Shown here: positions 1-12,293 of the stretch, one piece after another
Layout: every line of letters starts with the position of its first letter
How positions within the stretch are numbered: position 1 is the stretch's first letter
Source: an uncultured Sutterella sp.
GTDB taxonomy: Bacteria; Pseudomonadota; Gammaproteobacteria; Burkholderiales; Burkholderiaceae_F
Length of the DNA: 16,343 nt
NCBI GenBank assembly: GCA_900764215.1
Contig: CAAFNI010000203.1
Location: 1-16,343, forward strand
Direction: 5' to 3'
Made by a program: the position numbers and the translations under genes
The notes under the pieces: generated by a model
The model's input: the letters and a program-made list of their open reading frames with translations, nothing else
Told to the model about the DNA's origin: nothing
Database searches by the model: none

Positions 1-119
1 AACTTCTTGGAGAGGATCGTGGTGATAGCAGCCGTCAGCGTGGTCTTACCATGGTCCACGTGACCGATCGTGCCCACGTTAACGTGGGGCTTGGTACGTT
101 CAAACTTACCCTTGGCCAT
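1..119 (-). CDS. tuf: Elongation factor Tu, N-terminal fragment (5' part of gene; runs off the left edge)
   Basis: EF-Tu is the GTPase that carries aminoacyl-tRNA to the ribosomal A site. Only the first 39 codons plus two bases are present; the rest lies beyond the left edge. The reading starts MAKGKFERTKPHVNVGTIGH and continues with the P-loop (G1) GHVDHGKT at residues 19-26, diagnostic for EF-Tu. The ATG at 117-119 has an AAGGA Shine-Dalgarno (126-130 on the plus strand) six bases upstream. It lies 48 nt after fusA with no terminator between them, so it is the last visible gene of a rpsL-rpsG-fusA-tuf operon. A second tuf gene ends at the right edge of the window. Identification is certain; completeness and sequence beyond codon 39 cannot be judged. 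Confidence 0.98.
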   Translation of the reverse strand, partial: MAKGKFERTKPHVNVGTIGHVDHGKTTLTAAITTILSKK

Positions 120-167
120 TTTTGGTCCTTAAAAATTAGGGGTTAAAAAACAGTTCTATTTTAGATC

Positions 168-2270
168 TTACTTGGCCTTGTCGGCGATCACGGCTTCAGC
201 GACGTTGCGCGGAGCTTCAGCATAGTGCTTGAATTCCATCGTGTACGTGGCGCGACCCTGCGTGAGAGAACGAAGCTGCGTGGCGTAGCCGAACATTTCA
301 GCGAGCGGCACTTCAGCCTTGATGCTCTTGCCGCCGCCAACGAGGTCGTCCATGCCCTGGATGACGCCGCGACGGGAGGAAAGGTCGCCCATGACGTCAC
401 CCATCTTTTCTTCCGGCGTCTCGACTTCGACAGCCATAATCGGTTCCAGCAGAACCGGATCAGCCTTGCGCATGCCTTCCTTGAAAGCCATGGAGGCGGC
501 CATCTTGAACGCGTTTTCGTTCGAGTCGACTTCGTGGTAGGAACCGAAGTGGAGCGTAACCTTCACGTCAACGACCGGATAGCCAGCGAGGACGCCGGCC
601 TTGAGCGTGTCTTCGACGCCCTTTTCAACAGCCGGGATATATTCGCGAGGAACCACGCCGCCCTTGATGGCATCGACGAATTCGAAGCCCTTGCCGGGTT
701 CGAGCGGTTCGAGCTTGAGCACGACGTGACCGTACTGGCCGCGGCCGCCGGACTGCTTGGCAAACTTGCATTCGGCGTTTTCGACCACGGAACGGATCGT
801 TTCACGGTAGGCAACCTGGGGCTTGCCAACGGAGGCTTCCACATTGAATTCGCGCTTCATGCGGTCAACGAGAATTTCGAGATGGAGTTCGCCCATACCG
901 GAAATAATCGTCTGGCCGGATTCTTCATCCGTGCGAACGCGGAAGGACGGGTCTTCCTGAGCAAGACGGTTCAGAGCAAGAGCCATCTTTTCCTGGTCGG
1001 CCTTGGTCTTCGGTTCCACAGCCTGAGAAATCACCGGTTCCGGGAATTCCATGCGTTCGAGGATGACCGGGGCATCGATGGCGCAAAGCGTGTCGCCAGT
1101 CGTCACGTTCTTGAGACCCACGGCAGCGGCGATGTCGCCGGCTTCAACGAACTTGATTTCCTTGCGTTCGTTGGCATGCATCTGAAGCAGACGGCCGATG
1201 CGCTCCTTCTGACCCTTGACAGAGTTCATAACCGTGTCGCCGGAGTTCAGAAGACCGGAGTAGACACGGAGGAAGGTGAGCTGACCGACATACGGGTCGG
1301 TCATGATCTTGAACGCGAGAGCGGAGAACGGAGCTTCATCCTTGGCTTCGCGGAAGGTCGGCTTTTCGTCGAGGTCAAAGCCTTCAACCGGCGGAATGTC
1401 GGACGGGGCCGGCAGGAACTGAACGACGGCGTCGAGCATGCGCTGCACGCCCTTGTTCTTGAAAGCGGTGCCGCAAAGCATCGGCTGGATTTCGCAGGCA
1501 ATGGTACGCTGACGAAGACCAGCGATGATGTCCTCTTCGGAGAGCTCGCCGTTTTCCAAGTACTTGTTCATGAGCTCTTCGGAAGCTTCCGCAGCGCTCT
1601 CAACCATCTTTTCGCGCCATTCCTGGGCAACGTCAACGAGGTTGGCGGGGATGTCAACGTATTCGAAGGTCATGCCCTGAGACTTGGTGTCCCAAATGAT
1701 GCCCTTCATCTTGATGAGGTCGACAACGCCTTCAAACTGGTCTTCAGCGCCGATGGGCACAACGATGGGAACCGGGTTGGCATTGAGGCGCTTCTTCATC
1801 TGGTCGTAGACCTTGAAGAAGTTTGCACCCGTGCGGTCCATCTTGTTCACGAAGGCAAGACGGGGGACGTGGTACTTGTTGGCCTGGCGCCAAACGGTTT
1901 CGGACTGCGGCTGGACGCCGCCCACGGCGCAGTAAACCATACAAGCGCCGTCGAGGACGCGCATGGAACGTTCGACTTCAACGGTGAAGTCAACGTGCCC
2001 CGGGGTGTCGATGATGTTCAGACGATACGGTTCCCACTGCATTTCCATGCCGCGCCAAAAGGCGGTGGTGGCAGCGGACGTAATCGTAATGCCACGCTCC
2101 TGTTCCTGTTCCATCCAGTCCATGGTGGCGGCGCCATCATGCACTTCACCGATCTTGTGATTGACACCGGTGTAGAACAGAATACGTTCGGACGTGGTGG
2201 TCTTGCCCGCGTCAATGTGGGCAGAGATACCGATATTGCGGTAACGCGAAATCGGAGTTTGACGAGCCAT
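168..2270 (-). CDS. fusA: Elongation factor G (translocation GTPase)
   Basis: EF-G drives translocation of tRNA and mRNA on the ribosome using GTP, and with RRF splits post-termination ribosomes. The 700-residue product has the usual bacterial length. G motifs are all visible: G1 AHIDAGKT at 17-24, switch I RGITI at 59-63, G3 DTPGH at 88-92 and G4 NKMD at 142-145. Domain III-V sequence follows, including GMGELHLEI and the domain IV stretch with GGVVPREYIPAVEKG and HFGSYHEVDS. The ATG at 2268-2270 has GAGGAA (2277-2282) six bases upstream. It sits between rpsG (60-nt spacer carrying a hairpin) and tuf (48-nt spacer), the classic str operon order. This is canonical EF-G and not the organellar-like EF-G2, judged by operon position and intact motifs. 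Confidence 0.99.
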   Translation of the reverse strand: MARQTPISRYRNIGISAHIDAGKTTTSERILFYTGVNHKIGEVHDGAATMDWMEQEQERGITITSAATTAFWRGMEMQWEPYRLNIIDTPGHVDFTVEVERSMRVLDGACMVYCAVGGVQPQSETVWRQANKYHVPRLAFVNKMDRTGANFFKVYDQMKKRLNANPVPIVVPIGAEDQFEGVVDLIKMKGIIWDTKSQGMTFEYVDIPANLVDVAQEWREKMVESAAEASEELMNKYLENGELSEEDIIAGLRQRTIACEIQPMLCGTAFKNKGVQRMLDAVVQFLPAPSDIPPVEGFDLDEKPTFREAKDEAPFSALAFKIMTDPYVGQLTFLRVYSGLLNSGDTVMNSVKGQKERIGRLLQMHANERKEIKFVEAGDIAAAVGLKNVTTGDTLCAIDAPVILERMEFPEPVISQAVEPKTKADQEKMALALNRLAQEDPSFRVRTDEESGQTIISGMGELHLEILVDRMKREFNVEASVGKPQVAYRETIRSVVENAECKFAKQSGGRGQYGHVVLKLEPLEPGKGFEFVDAIKGGVVPREYIPAVEKGVEDTLKAGVLAGYPVVDVKVTLHFGSYHEVDSNENAFKMAASMAFKEGMRKADPVLLEPIMAVEVETPEEKMGDVMGDLSSRRGVIQGMDDLVGGGKSIKAEVPLAEMFGYATQLRSLTQGRATYTMEFKHYAEAPRNVAEAVIADKAK

Positions 2271-2291
2271 TTAAGGTTCCTCACTAGACGA

Positions 2292-2321
2292 GCTGCATGG
2301 AGAGAAAGTTCCCCATGCAGC
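2292..2321 (-). promoter_or_regulatory. Hairpin in the rpsG-fusA spacer
   Basis: A perfect 9-bp stem pairs 2292-2300 (GCTGCATGG) with 2313-2321 (CCATGCAGC) around a 12-nt loop. It lies after the rpsG stop and 9 nt before the fusA Shine-Dalgarno in the transcript. No T-run follows, so it does not look like a terminator. It could be a processing or stability element, or part of translational control of fusA. The structure is seen; the role is unknown. Confidence 0.45.
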
Positions 2322-2330
2322 GAACAGGAA

Positions 2331-2801
2331 TTAGAAGCGGAAGTGCGAGAAGGCCTTGTTGGCTTCAGCCATACGATGGACTTCGTCACGCTTCTTCATG
2401 GCGCCGCCACGGCCTTCGGCTGCGTCGAGCAGTTCGCCGGCGAGACGCTGCGGCATGGACTTTTCGGAACGCTTCTTGGCAGATTCGCGGAGCCAGCGCA
2501 TGGCGAGAGCCATACGACGGACAGGACGGACTTCGACCGGAACCTGATAGTTGGCACCACCAACGCGGCGGGACTTGACTTCCACCAGCGGACGGACGTT
2601 GTTCAGGGCGGTGGTGAACACTTCCAGGGCGTTCTTGCCGGACTTTTCTTCGATCTGCTGGAGGGCGCCGTAAACGATGCGTTCGGCCACGGCCTTCTTG
2701 CCGTCAAGCATGATCACGTTGATGAACTTGGTAATTTCGACGCTGCCGAACTTCGGGTCGGCAAGCACTTCGCGCTTCGGAACTTCGCGACGACGGGGCA
2801 T
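2331..2801 (-). CDS. rpsG: 30S ribosomal protein uS7
   Basis: S7 nucleates assembly of the 30S head by binding the 3' domain of 16S rRNA and contacts E-site tRNA. In enterobacteria it also represses its own operon. The 156-residue product starts MPRRREVPKREVLADPKFGS and continues ITKFINVIMLDGKK (residues 23-36), the hallmark S7 N-terminal region, with GGANYQVPVEVRP at 81-93. The ATG at 2799-2801 is preceded by GAGGAA (2807-2812) at a 5-nt spacing. It follows rpsL after an unusually structured 159-nt spacer and precedes fusA by 60 nt. Length and sequence are ordinary for the family. Confidence 0.98.
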   Translation of the reverse strand: MPRRREVPKREVLADPKFGSVEITKFINVIMLDGKKAVAERIVYGALQQIEEKSGKNALEVFTTALNNVRPLVEVKSRRVGGANYQVPVEVRPVRRMALAMRWLRESAKKRSEKSMPQRLAGELLDAAEGRGGAMKKRDEVHRMAEANKAFSHFRF

Positions 2802-2878
2802 TTGATTTCCTCTTTCGTGTCTTCAGTCTATATCCGCTCAATGAAAAGATGATGACAAGCGGATAAATTTGATTTAAA

Positions 2879-2954
2879 GCGATCCCATGGATCGCGACTT
2901 ACTCGGTTGCACCTTTTGTCAGAGCGGCAACCGTTTGTCCACGGCGTATCGCCG
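2879..2954 (-). promoter_or_regulatory. Three-hairpin spacer between rpsL and rpsG (candidate S7 translational operator)
   Basis: Reading the transcript from the rpsL stop, three stems follow one another: a 5-bp stem 2942-2946/2950-2954 with a 3-nt loop, a 7-bp stem 2904-2910/2927-2933 (CGGTTGC with GCAACCG) with a 16-nt loop, and a 7-bp stem 2879-2885/2889-2895 (GCGATCC with GGATCGC) with a 3-nt loop. None ends in a proper T-run. In E. coli the spacer between these same two genes carries the site where S7 represses its own synthesis. The position supports the same role here, but I could not match the known S7 site base by base. Confidence 0.4.
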
Positions 2955-2960
2955 CGAAAA

Positions 2961-3338
2961 TTAAGCAGCCTTCGGGCGCTTGGCACCGTACTTGGAACGG
3001 GCCTGCTTACGATCCTTGACGCCCTGGGTATCCAGAGAGCCGCGGACGATGTGATAGCGAACACCAGGAAGGTCCTTCACACGGCCGCCGCGGATAAGCA
3101 CGACAGAGTGTTCCTGGAGGTTGTGGCCTTCACCGCCGATGTACGAAATGACTTCGAAACCGTTGGTCAGGCGCACCTTGGCGACCTTACGAAGAGCAGA
3201 GTTCGGCTTCTTCGGGGTCGTGGTGTACACACGAGTGCAAACGCCGCGCTTCTGCGGGCAGTTCTTAAGAGCGGGGCTCTTGCTCTTGTCGTGCGTGAGC
3301 TCACGGGGCTTGCGAACAAGCTGGTTAATAGTAGGCAT
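2961..3338 (-). CDS. rpsL: 30S ribosomal protein uS12
   Basis: S12 sits at the decoding centre of the small subunit and shapes accuracy of tRNA selection. The 125-residue protein begins MPTINQLVRKPRELTHDKSK and carries PKKPNSALRKVAKVRL at 42-57 and GGRVKDLPGVRYH at 84-96. Lys43 and Lys88, the classic streptomycin-resistance positions, are both the susceptible residue, and Asp89, the RimO methylthiolation target, is present. The ATG at 3336-3338 has only a modest ribosome site (ACGGA, 3344-3348) five bases upstream. It is the first gene of the str operon, separated from rpoC by a terminator and a likely promoter. Length is one or two residues longer than the E. coli protein, which is normal for Betaproteobacteria. 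Confidence 0.98.
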   Translation of the reverse strand: MPTINQLVRKPRELTHDKSKSPALKNCPQKRGVCTRVYTTTPKKPNSALRKVAKVRLTNGFEVISYIGGEGHNLQEHSVVLIRGGRVKDLPGVRYHIVRGSLDTQGVKDRKQARSKYGAKRPKAA

Positions 3339-3364
3339 AAACGTCCGTCTAAAACTAAAGATTG

Positions 3365-3381
3365 GCCTGCACCATGCAGGC
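3365..3381 (-). promoter_or_regulatory. Hairpin in the rpsL 5' leader
   Basis: A 7-bp perfect stem, GCCTGCA at 3365-3371 with TGCAGGC at 3375-3381, closes a 3-nt loop. It ends 26 nt upstream of the rpsL start codon. The bases that follow in the transcript are T-rich but broken (CAATCTTTAGTTTTAG), so it could be a weak attenuator or simply a leader stem. Function not known. Confidence 0.35.
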
Positions 3382-3481
3382 TCTGGTTATAAACGCTTCA
3401 GGTGACCTATCCTTCCCGAACAGCCTAGCCGCAGAGGCAAAAAGCCGATTCGAGGCGGGCATACCCCCTGAAAAGCATGTG

Positions 3482-3511
3482 ATTTTCGAACAAAACACCC
3501 TTCCCTGTCAA
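3482..3511 (-). promoter_or_regulatory. Candidate sigma-70 promoter of the str operon
   Basis: On the minus strand a perfect -35 TTGACA (3506-3511) is followed after 18 bases by GAAAAT (3482-3487), which matches four of six bases of TATAAT. Transcription would start near 3475 and give a leader of about 137 nt before rpsL. The promoter lies just after the rpoC terminator, where a new start would be expected. The -35 is convincing, the -10 is mediocre. Confidence 0.45.
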
Positions 3512-3529
3512 GTGAAGGGGCTTTTTTTT
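3498..3529 (+). terminator. Terminator-like hairpin with T8 run, facing the plus strand
   Basis: A 6-bp stem CCCTTC (3498-3503) with GAAGGG (3514-3519) is followed on the plus strand by GC and eight T (3522-3529), the form of an intrinsic terminator. No plus-strand gene lies upstream, so it would stop antisense transcription heading under rpoC, or serve as a weak second stop for rpoC on the minus strand (TGTTTTGTT tail). The 10-nt loop contains the TTGACA of the proposed rpsL promoter. Confidence 0.4.
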
Positions 3530-3534
3530 AATTG

Positions 3535-3566
3535 AAAAGCCCGCCTCCTTGGCAGGAGACGGGCTT
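3535..3566 (-). terminator. Intrinsic terminator downstream of rpoC
   Basis: Plus-strand bases 3537-3548 (AAGCCCGCCTCC) and 3555-3566 (GGAGACGGGCTT) form a 12-bp stem with a single G-T wobble and a 6-nt loop. On the minus strand the stem ends in a four-T run and then CAATT. It starts 29 nt after the rpoC stop and should end the rpoBC transcript, at least in part; the short T-run suggests some read-through into the str operon is possible. Confidence 0.75.
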
Positions 3567-3594
3567 GGTCCGTTCTTTCAGAACTCAGGCAATG

Positions 3595-6500
3595 TTACTT
3601 GTCGCCGTCCTTCTTGGAGTCATCGGCAAACTCCTCACCGGTGGTCGTCAACGGAGCGTCGAACGAAGCGAAGGGATTCGCCACACCGGAAGGTTCGAGG
3701 AACGGATCCTCTGTGATCGAGGCGCGCGTTGCCTCGGCTTCCTGACGTTCTGCCAGTTCGCGAGCCTTGTGAGCCTGATGATATGCAAGGCCGGTGCCCG
3801 CCGGGATAAGGCGGCCGACGATCACGTTCTCCTTCAAGCCTCGCAGTTCGTCCTGCTTGCCCATGATGGCGGCTTCCGTAAGGACGCGCGTCGTTTCCTG
3901 GAACGAAGCGGCCGAAATGAAGCTGTCCGTAGAAAGCGAAGCCTTCGTGATGCCGAGAAGAATGTTGTCGTAGCTTGCCGGGCGCAAGCCCTGGGCAACG
4001 ACGCGATCGTTTTCATCCAGCATTTCTGAGCGCTCAACCTGCTCACCGGTGATGAAGTGCGTATCGCCCGGATCAGTGATCTGGACACGACGCAGCATCT
4101 GGCGAACGATCACTTCGATATGCTTGTCATTGATCTTCACGCCCTGCAGACGATAGACGTCCTGGACCTCGTCGACGATGTAGCGAGCGAGTTCCTCAAT
4201 GCCGAGAAGGCGAAGGATGTCATGCGGATCGACCGGGCCGTCAACCACTTCTTCACCCTTCTGAACGACCTGACCGTCATGGACAAGAACCGTCTTGTCC
4301 TTGCTGATCAGCGTTTCATGAGCGACACCGTCGTTGCTGGTGATGATCAGGCGCTGCTTGCCCTTCGTTTCCTTGCCGAAGGTCACCGTACCCGTCACTT
4401 CTGCGAGCATGCCGGCATCCTTCGGGCTGCGAGCTTCAAAGAGCTCGGCAACTCGCGGCAGACCACCGGTAATGTCTCGGGTTTTCTGCGACTCGACCGG
4501 AATTCGAGCAAGCACCTCGCCCATGCCGATCTGCTGACCGTCGCGGACAACCACGAAAGCCCCCACGGGAAGCTGAATCGTCACAGCGTGATCCGTGCCC
4601 GGAATCTTCACCTCATTGCCGTTTTCGTCAATAAGGTGAACCAACGGACGCAGAATGCCGGCAGCCTGAGACTTGCCCTTGGCCTTGGAGACAGTCGAAG
4701 AGCGCTTCGGGTCGATGACAACAAGGCTGGAAAGGCCCGTCACTTCGTCGACCTGATTCATCACGGTCACGTTTTCAACGACGTTTTCAAACTTGATCGT
4801 GCCAGCGTATTCCGTAATGATCGGACGCGTCATCGGATCCCAGTTGGCAAGCATCTGGCCAGCCTTGATTTCCTGGTCGGGCATCACGAGCAGCGTAGCG
4901 CCGTACGGGACCTTATGACGTTCGCGTTCACGACCATTGTCCGTAATGATGATCTCGCCGGAACGGGAAATCACGACCAGTTCGCCCTTGGAGGAGCGGA
5001 CATAGCGCATGGACGGGGAGTAGCCGACCACACCGGCAGACTTGGCTTCAACGCTGGAGGCCACGGCGGCACGGGAAGCAGCGCCGCCGATATGGAACGT
5101 ACGCATCGTAAGCTGAGTACCCGGTTCACCAATGGACTGGGCAGCAATCACGCCGACAGATTCGCCGGCATTGACGATGGAGCCGCGGCCAAGGTCTCGA
5201 CCATAGCACTTGGCGCAGAGGCCGTAACGCGTTTCACAGGTAAGCGGCGTACGAACCTTGACCATGTCGATCGCGAGCTTTTCGATCAAGTCACAGCAGT
5301 CTTCGTCGATCAGCGTGCCTGCAGTAATGACCACTTCACCATCGTCGGGATTGACGACGTCGGTAGCGGTCACACGGCCGAGTACGCGGTCACGCAGAGC
5401 CTGGATGACTTCACCGCCTTCGACCAGAGCGCGCATTTCAACGCCGTTGATCGTGCCGCAATCATCTTCCGTCACCACGAGGTCCTGCGTCACGTCGACG
5501 AGACGTCGCGTCAGGTAACCGGAGTTTGCGGTCTTCAGCGCCGTGTCGGCCAGACCCTTGCGAGCACCATGGGTCGAGATGAAGTACTGCAGAACGTTCA
5601 GGCCTTCGCGGAAGTTCGCGGTAATCGGAGTTTCGATAATGGAGCCGTCCGGCTTGGCCATCAGGCCGCGCATGCCGGCGAGCTGGCGAATCTGGGCTGC
5701 GGAGCCGCGAGCGCCGGAGTCGGCCATCATGTAGACGCTGTTGAACGATTCCTGACGAACCTTCTTGCCGTGGCGGTCGATCGTCGGCTCAGTGGACAAT
5801 TCAGTCATCATCACCTTGCCCACCTGATCGGCCGTGCGGCCCCAGATGTCCACCACCTTGTTGTAGCGTTCACCCTGAGTCACAAGACCGGACGTGTACT
5901 GAGCCTCGATTTCCTTGACTTCCTGTTCTGCGTCGCGGACAAGCTTTTCCTTCTGGGCGGGAACAGCCATGTCGCCAACGCAGATGGAAATGCCGGCACG
6001 CGTCGAAAGGCGATAGCCGTTGTCCTTGAGCTTGTCGGCGAACATGACGGTTGCGCGCAGGCCGCACTTGCGGAAGCAGCGGTTGATCAGCTTGGCGATT
6101 TCCTTCTTCTTCAAGGTGATGTTGAGTTCCTTGAAGCTCATGCCCTCAGGCAGGATTTCAGAGAGAAGCGCGCGGCCGACGGTCGTTTCATAGCGAACCA
6201 TCCGCGGGGTCTTTTCCCCCGTTTCCTTGTTGACGTCGTACTCGCGAATGCGGACCGTGCAGCGGGTCTGGAGTTCGACAACCTTGTTGTCCCAGGCACG
6301 CTGAACTTCAGCAACGTCGGCAAAGAACATGCCTTCGCCCTTTCCATTGATCTTCTCGCGCGTGGCATAGTACAAACCGAGCACCATGTCCTGAGACGGC
6401 ACGATCGACGGATCGCCGTTGGCCGGGAACAGAACATTGTTGGAAGCCATCATCAGAGAGCGGGCTTCAAGCTGAGCTTCGAGCGAAAGCGGCACGTGAA

Positions 6501-7905
6501 CGGCCATCTGGTCACCGTCGAAGTCGGCGTTGAAGGCGGCGCAGACCAACGGGTGCAGCTGAAGAGCCTTGCCTTCGATCAGCTTGGGTTCGAACGCCTG
6601 AATGCCGAGACGATGCAGCGTCGGAGCACGGTTGAGCATGACCGGGTGTTCATAGATCACCTCTTCGAGGATGTCCCAAACAACCGGATCCTGATTCTCC
6701 ACCATCTTCTTGGCAGCCTTCGGCGTCACGGCAAGCCCGCGAAGCACGAGCTTGTTGAAGATGAACGGCTTGAAGAGCTCAAGAGCCATGAGCTTCGGAA
6801 GACCGCACTGATGCAGGCGAAGCTCCGGACCCACCGTAATAACGGAACGACCGGAATAGTCCACGCGCTTGCCGAGCAGGTTTTGACGGAAGCGACCGCT
6901 CTTGCCCTTGATCATGTCGGCAAGAGACTTGAGCGGGCGCTTGTTGGCGCCAGTCATGGCCTTGCCGCGGCGACCGTTGTCAAGCAGAGAGTCAACTGCC
7001 TCCTGGAGCATGCGCTTTTCGTTGCGCACGATGATGTCCGGAGCCTTGATCTCGAGAAGGCGCTTCAAGCGATTGTTGCGGTTGATGACGCGGCGGTACA
7101 GATCGTTCAGGTCCGACGTTGCAAAGCGGCCGCCGTCAAGCGCGACGAGCGGACGCAGGTCCGGCGGAAGCACCGGGAGGACCGTCATGATCATCCATTC
7201 CGGCTTGATGCCGGAGCGCTGGAAGCCCTCAAGCACCTTGAGGCGCTTGGCAAATTTCTTGATCTTGGCCTCGGAGCTCGTTTCACGAAGCTCGGTGCGC
7301 AGACGCTCGACTTCCTGATCGATGTCGATCGTGCGAAGAAGCTCGCCGATGGCCTCAGCGCCCATCATGGCGACAAAGTCGTCACCGAATTCGGTCGTGG
7401 CGGCAATGAAGTCCTCTTCGCTGAGCAGCTGGCCGCGCTCGAGCGTGGAAAGACCCGGATCAACAACGATGTAGGCTTCAAAATAAAGCACGCGCTCAAT
7501 GTCCCGCAACGGGATGTCGAGCACCATACCCATACGGCTCGGAAGGCTCTTCAGAAACCAGATGTGAGCGACCGGGCTGGCGAGATCGATATGCCCCATG
7601 CGTTCGCGACGGACCTTGGCAAGCGTCACTTCAACGCCGCACTTTTCACAGATCACGCCGCGATTCTTAAGGCGCTTGTACTTGCCGCAAAGGCATTCGT
7701 AATCCTTAACCGGGCCAAAGATCTTGGCGCAGAAAAGACCGTCGCGTTCCGGCTTCTGGGTACGATAGTTAATCGTCTCAGGCTTCTTGACTTCACCGTA
7801 GGACCAGGAGTGGATCTTTTCGGGACTGGCAAGTCCGATGCGGATCGCGTCGAAATGATCTTCCGACTGGACCTGATTGAAGATATCGTTAAGCGGCATT
7901 CTCAT
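3595..7905 (-). CDS. rpoC: DNA-directed RNA polymerase subunit beta'
   Basis: Beta' is the catalytic clamp subunit of RNA polymerase. The 1436-residue product shows the N-terminal zinc ribbon (Cys71, Cys73, Cys86, Cys89), the catalytic magnesium loop NADFDGD at 459-465 with Asp461, Asp463 and Asp465, the bridge helix around 770-805, the second zinc site (Cys816, Cys890, Cys897, Cys900) and the trigger loop with TMRTFH at 933-938. It is about 30 residues longer than E. coli beta', part of it an acidic C-terminal tail. The ATG at 7903-7905 is nine bases from AGGGGA (7915-7920); the ATG two codons later would be 15 bases away, so the first is preferred. It starts 14 nt after rpoB, whose stop overlaps its ribosome site, so the two are co-translated, and ends before an intrinsic terminator. 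Confidence 0.99.
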   Translation of the reverse strand: MRMPLNDIFNQVQSEDHFDAIRIGLASPEKIHSWSYGEVKKPETINYRTQKPERDGLFCAKIFGPVKDYECLCGKYKRLKNRGVICEKCGVEVTLAKVRRERMGHIDLASPVAHIWFLKSLPSRMGMVLDIPLRDIERVLYFEAYIVVDPGLSTLERGQLLSEEDFIAATTEFGDDFVAMMGAEAIGELLRTIDIDQEVERLRTELRETSSEAKIKKFAKRLKVLEGFQRSGIKPEWMIMTVLPVLPPDLRPLVALDGGRFATSDLNDLYRRVINRNNRLKRLLEIKAPDIIVRNEKRMLQEAVDSLLDNGRRGKAMTGANKRPLKSLADMIKGKSGRFRQNLLGKRVDYSGRSVITVGPELRLHQCGLPKLMALELFKPFIFNKLVLRGLAVTPKAAKKMVENQDPVVWDILEEVIYEHPVMLNRAPTLHRLGIQAFEPKLIEGKALQLHPLVCAAFNADFDGDQMAVHVPLSLEAQLEARSLMMASNNVLFPANGDPSIVPSQDMVLGLYYATREKINGKGEGMFFADVAEVQRAWDNKVVELQTRCTVRIREYDVNKETGEKTPRMVRYETTVGRALLSEILPEGMSFKELNITLKKKEIAKLINRCFRKCGLRATVMFADKLKDNGYRLSTRAGISICVGDMAVPAQKEKLVRDAEQEVKEIEAQYTSGLVTQGERYNKVVDIWGRTADQVGKVMMTELSTEPTIDRHGKKVRQESFNSVYMMADSGARGSAAQIRQLAGMRGLMAKPDGSIIETPITANFREGLNVLQYFISTHGARKGLADTALKTANSGYLTRRLVDVTQDLVVTEDDCGTINGVEMRALVEGGEVIQALRDRVLGRVTATDVVNPDDGEVVITAGTLIDEDCCDLIEKLAIDMVKVRTPLTCETRYGLCAKCYGRDLGRGSIVNAGESVGVIAAQSIGEPGTQLTMRTFHIGGAASRAAVASSVEAKSAGVVGYSPSMRYVRSSKGELVVISRSGEIIITDNGRERERHKVPYGATLLVMPDQEIKAGQMLANWDPMTRPIITEYAGTIKFENVVENVTVMNQVDEVTGLSSLVVIDPKRSSTVSKAKGKSQAAGILRPLVHLIDENGNEVKIPGTDHAVTIQLPVGAFVVVRDGQQIGMGEVLARIPVESQKTRDITGGLPRVAELFEARSPKDAGMLAEVTGTVTFGKETKGKQRLIITSNDGVAHETLISKDKTVLVHDGQVVQKGEEVVDGPVDPHDILRLLGIEELARYIVDEVQDVYRLQGVKINDKHIEVIVRQMLRRVQITDPGDTHFITGEQVERSEMLDENDRVVAQGLRPASYDNILLGITKASLSTDSFISAASFQETTRVLTEAAIMGKQDELRGLKENVIVGRLIPAGTGLAYHQAHKARELAERQEAEATRASITEDPFLEPSGVANPFASFDAPLTTTGEEFADDSKKDGDK

Positions 7906-7919
7906 CGCTTAATTTCCCC

Positions 7920-12074
<4,155 letters not shown>

Positions 12075-12079
12075 GGACA

Positions 12080-12083
12080 CTCC
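12080..12083 (-). promoter_or_regulatory. Ribosome binding site deciding the rpoB start
   Basis: GGAG on the minus strand lies five bases upstream of the ATG at 12074. Neither the ATG at 12092 nor the TTG at 12107 has such a site, and only the 12074 start gives the family N-terminus. Confidence 0.8.
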
Positions 12084-12225
12084 GTTCGACATTGAGGGAT
12101 GAACCAAAAATTGATGAACGCAAACTCTATGGACGCCAAAAGCCGCTCGGGAAGCACAACCTGTCGGTTGAACCCGCGCGGCGGATATGGGGATAGTTCA
12201 AGTTAAGCGGTTCATCAAAGAAGAA

Positions 12226-12293
12226 AGACTTTGAACTCCATTCTCCATCAAGGGAGAACATAGTTCAAAGTCTCCCTTTCGGGAGACTTTGAA
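12226..12293 (-). promoter_or_regulatory. Mutually exclusive hairpins in the rpoB leader
   Basis: Three copies of one 10-12 nt element alternate in orientation. In the transcript the first (12293 to 12281) pairs with the second (12276 to 12264) as a perfect 13-bp stem with a GAAA tetraloop. The second can instead pair with the third: 12262-12273 with 12226-12237, a perfect 12-bp stem, enclosing a further 6-bp hairpin (12241-12246/12253-12258). The second arrangement is followed by a pyrimidine-rich tail (TTCTTCTTTG). Both use 12264-12273, so only one can form. In E. coli this spacer carries an RNase III processing site; that role or a conditional attenuator would fit here. The structure is seen, the role inferred. 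Confidence 0.55.

Noticed and set aside
225..2852. 875-codon plus-strand open frame opposite fusA and rpsG
   Set aside because: In exact codon register with both real genes, product resembles no family, no ribosome site; explained by codon bias.
12075..12107. Upstream extension of rpoB to a TTG start
   Set aside because: The added 11 residues do not belong to the family and lack a ribosome site; the ATG at 12074 has GGAG at five bases.
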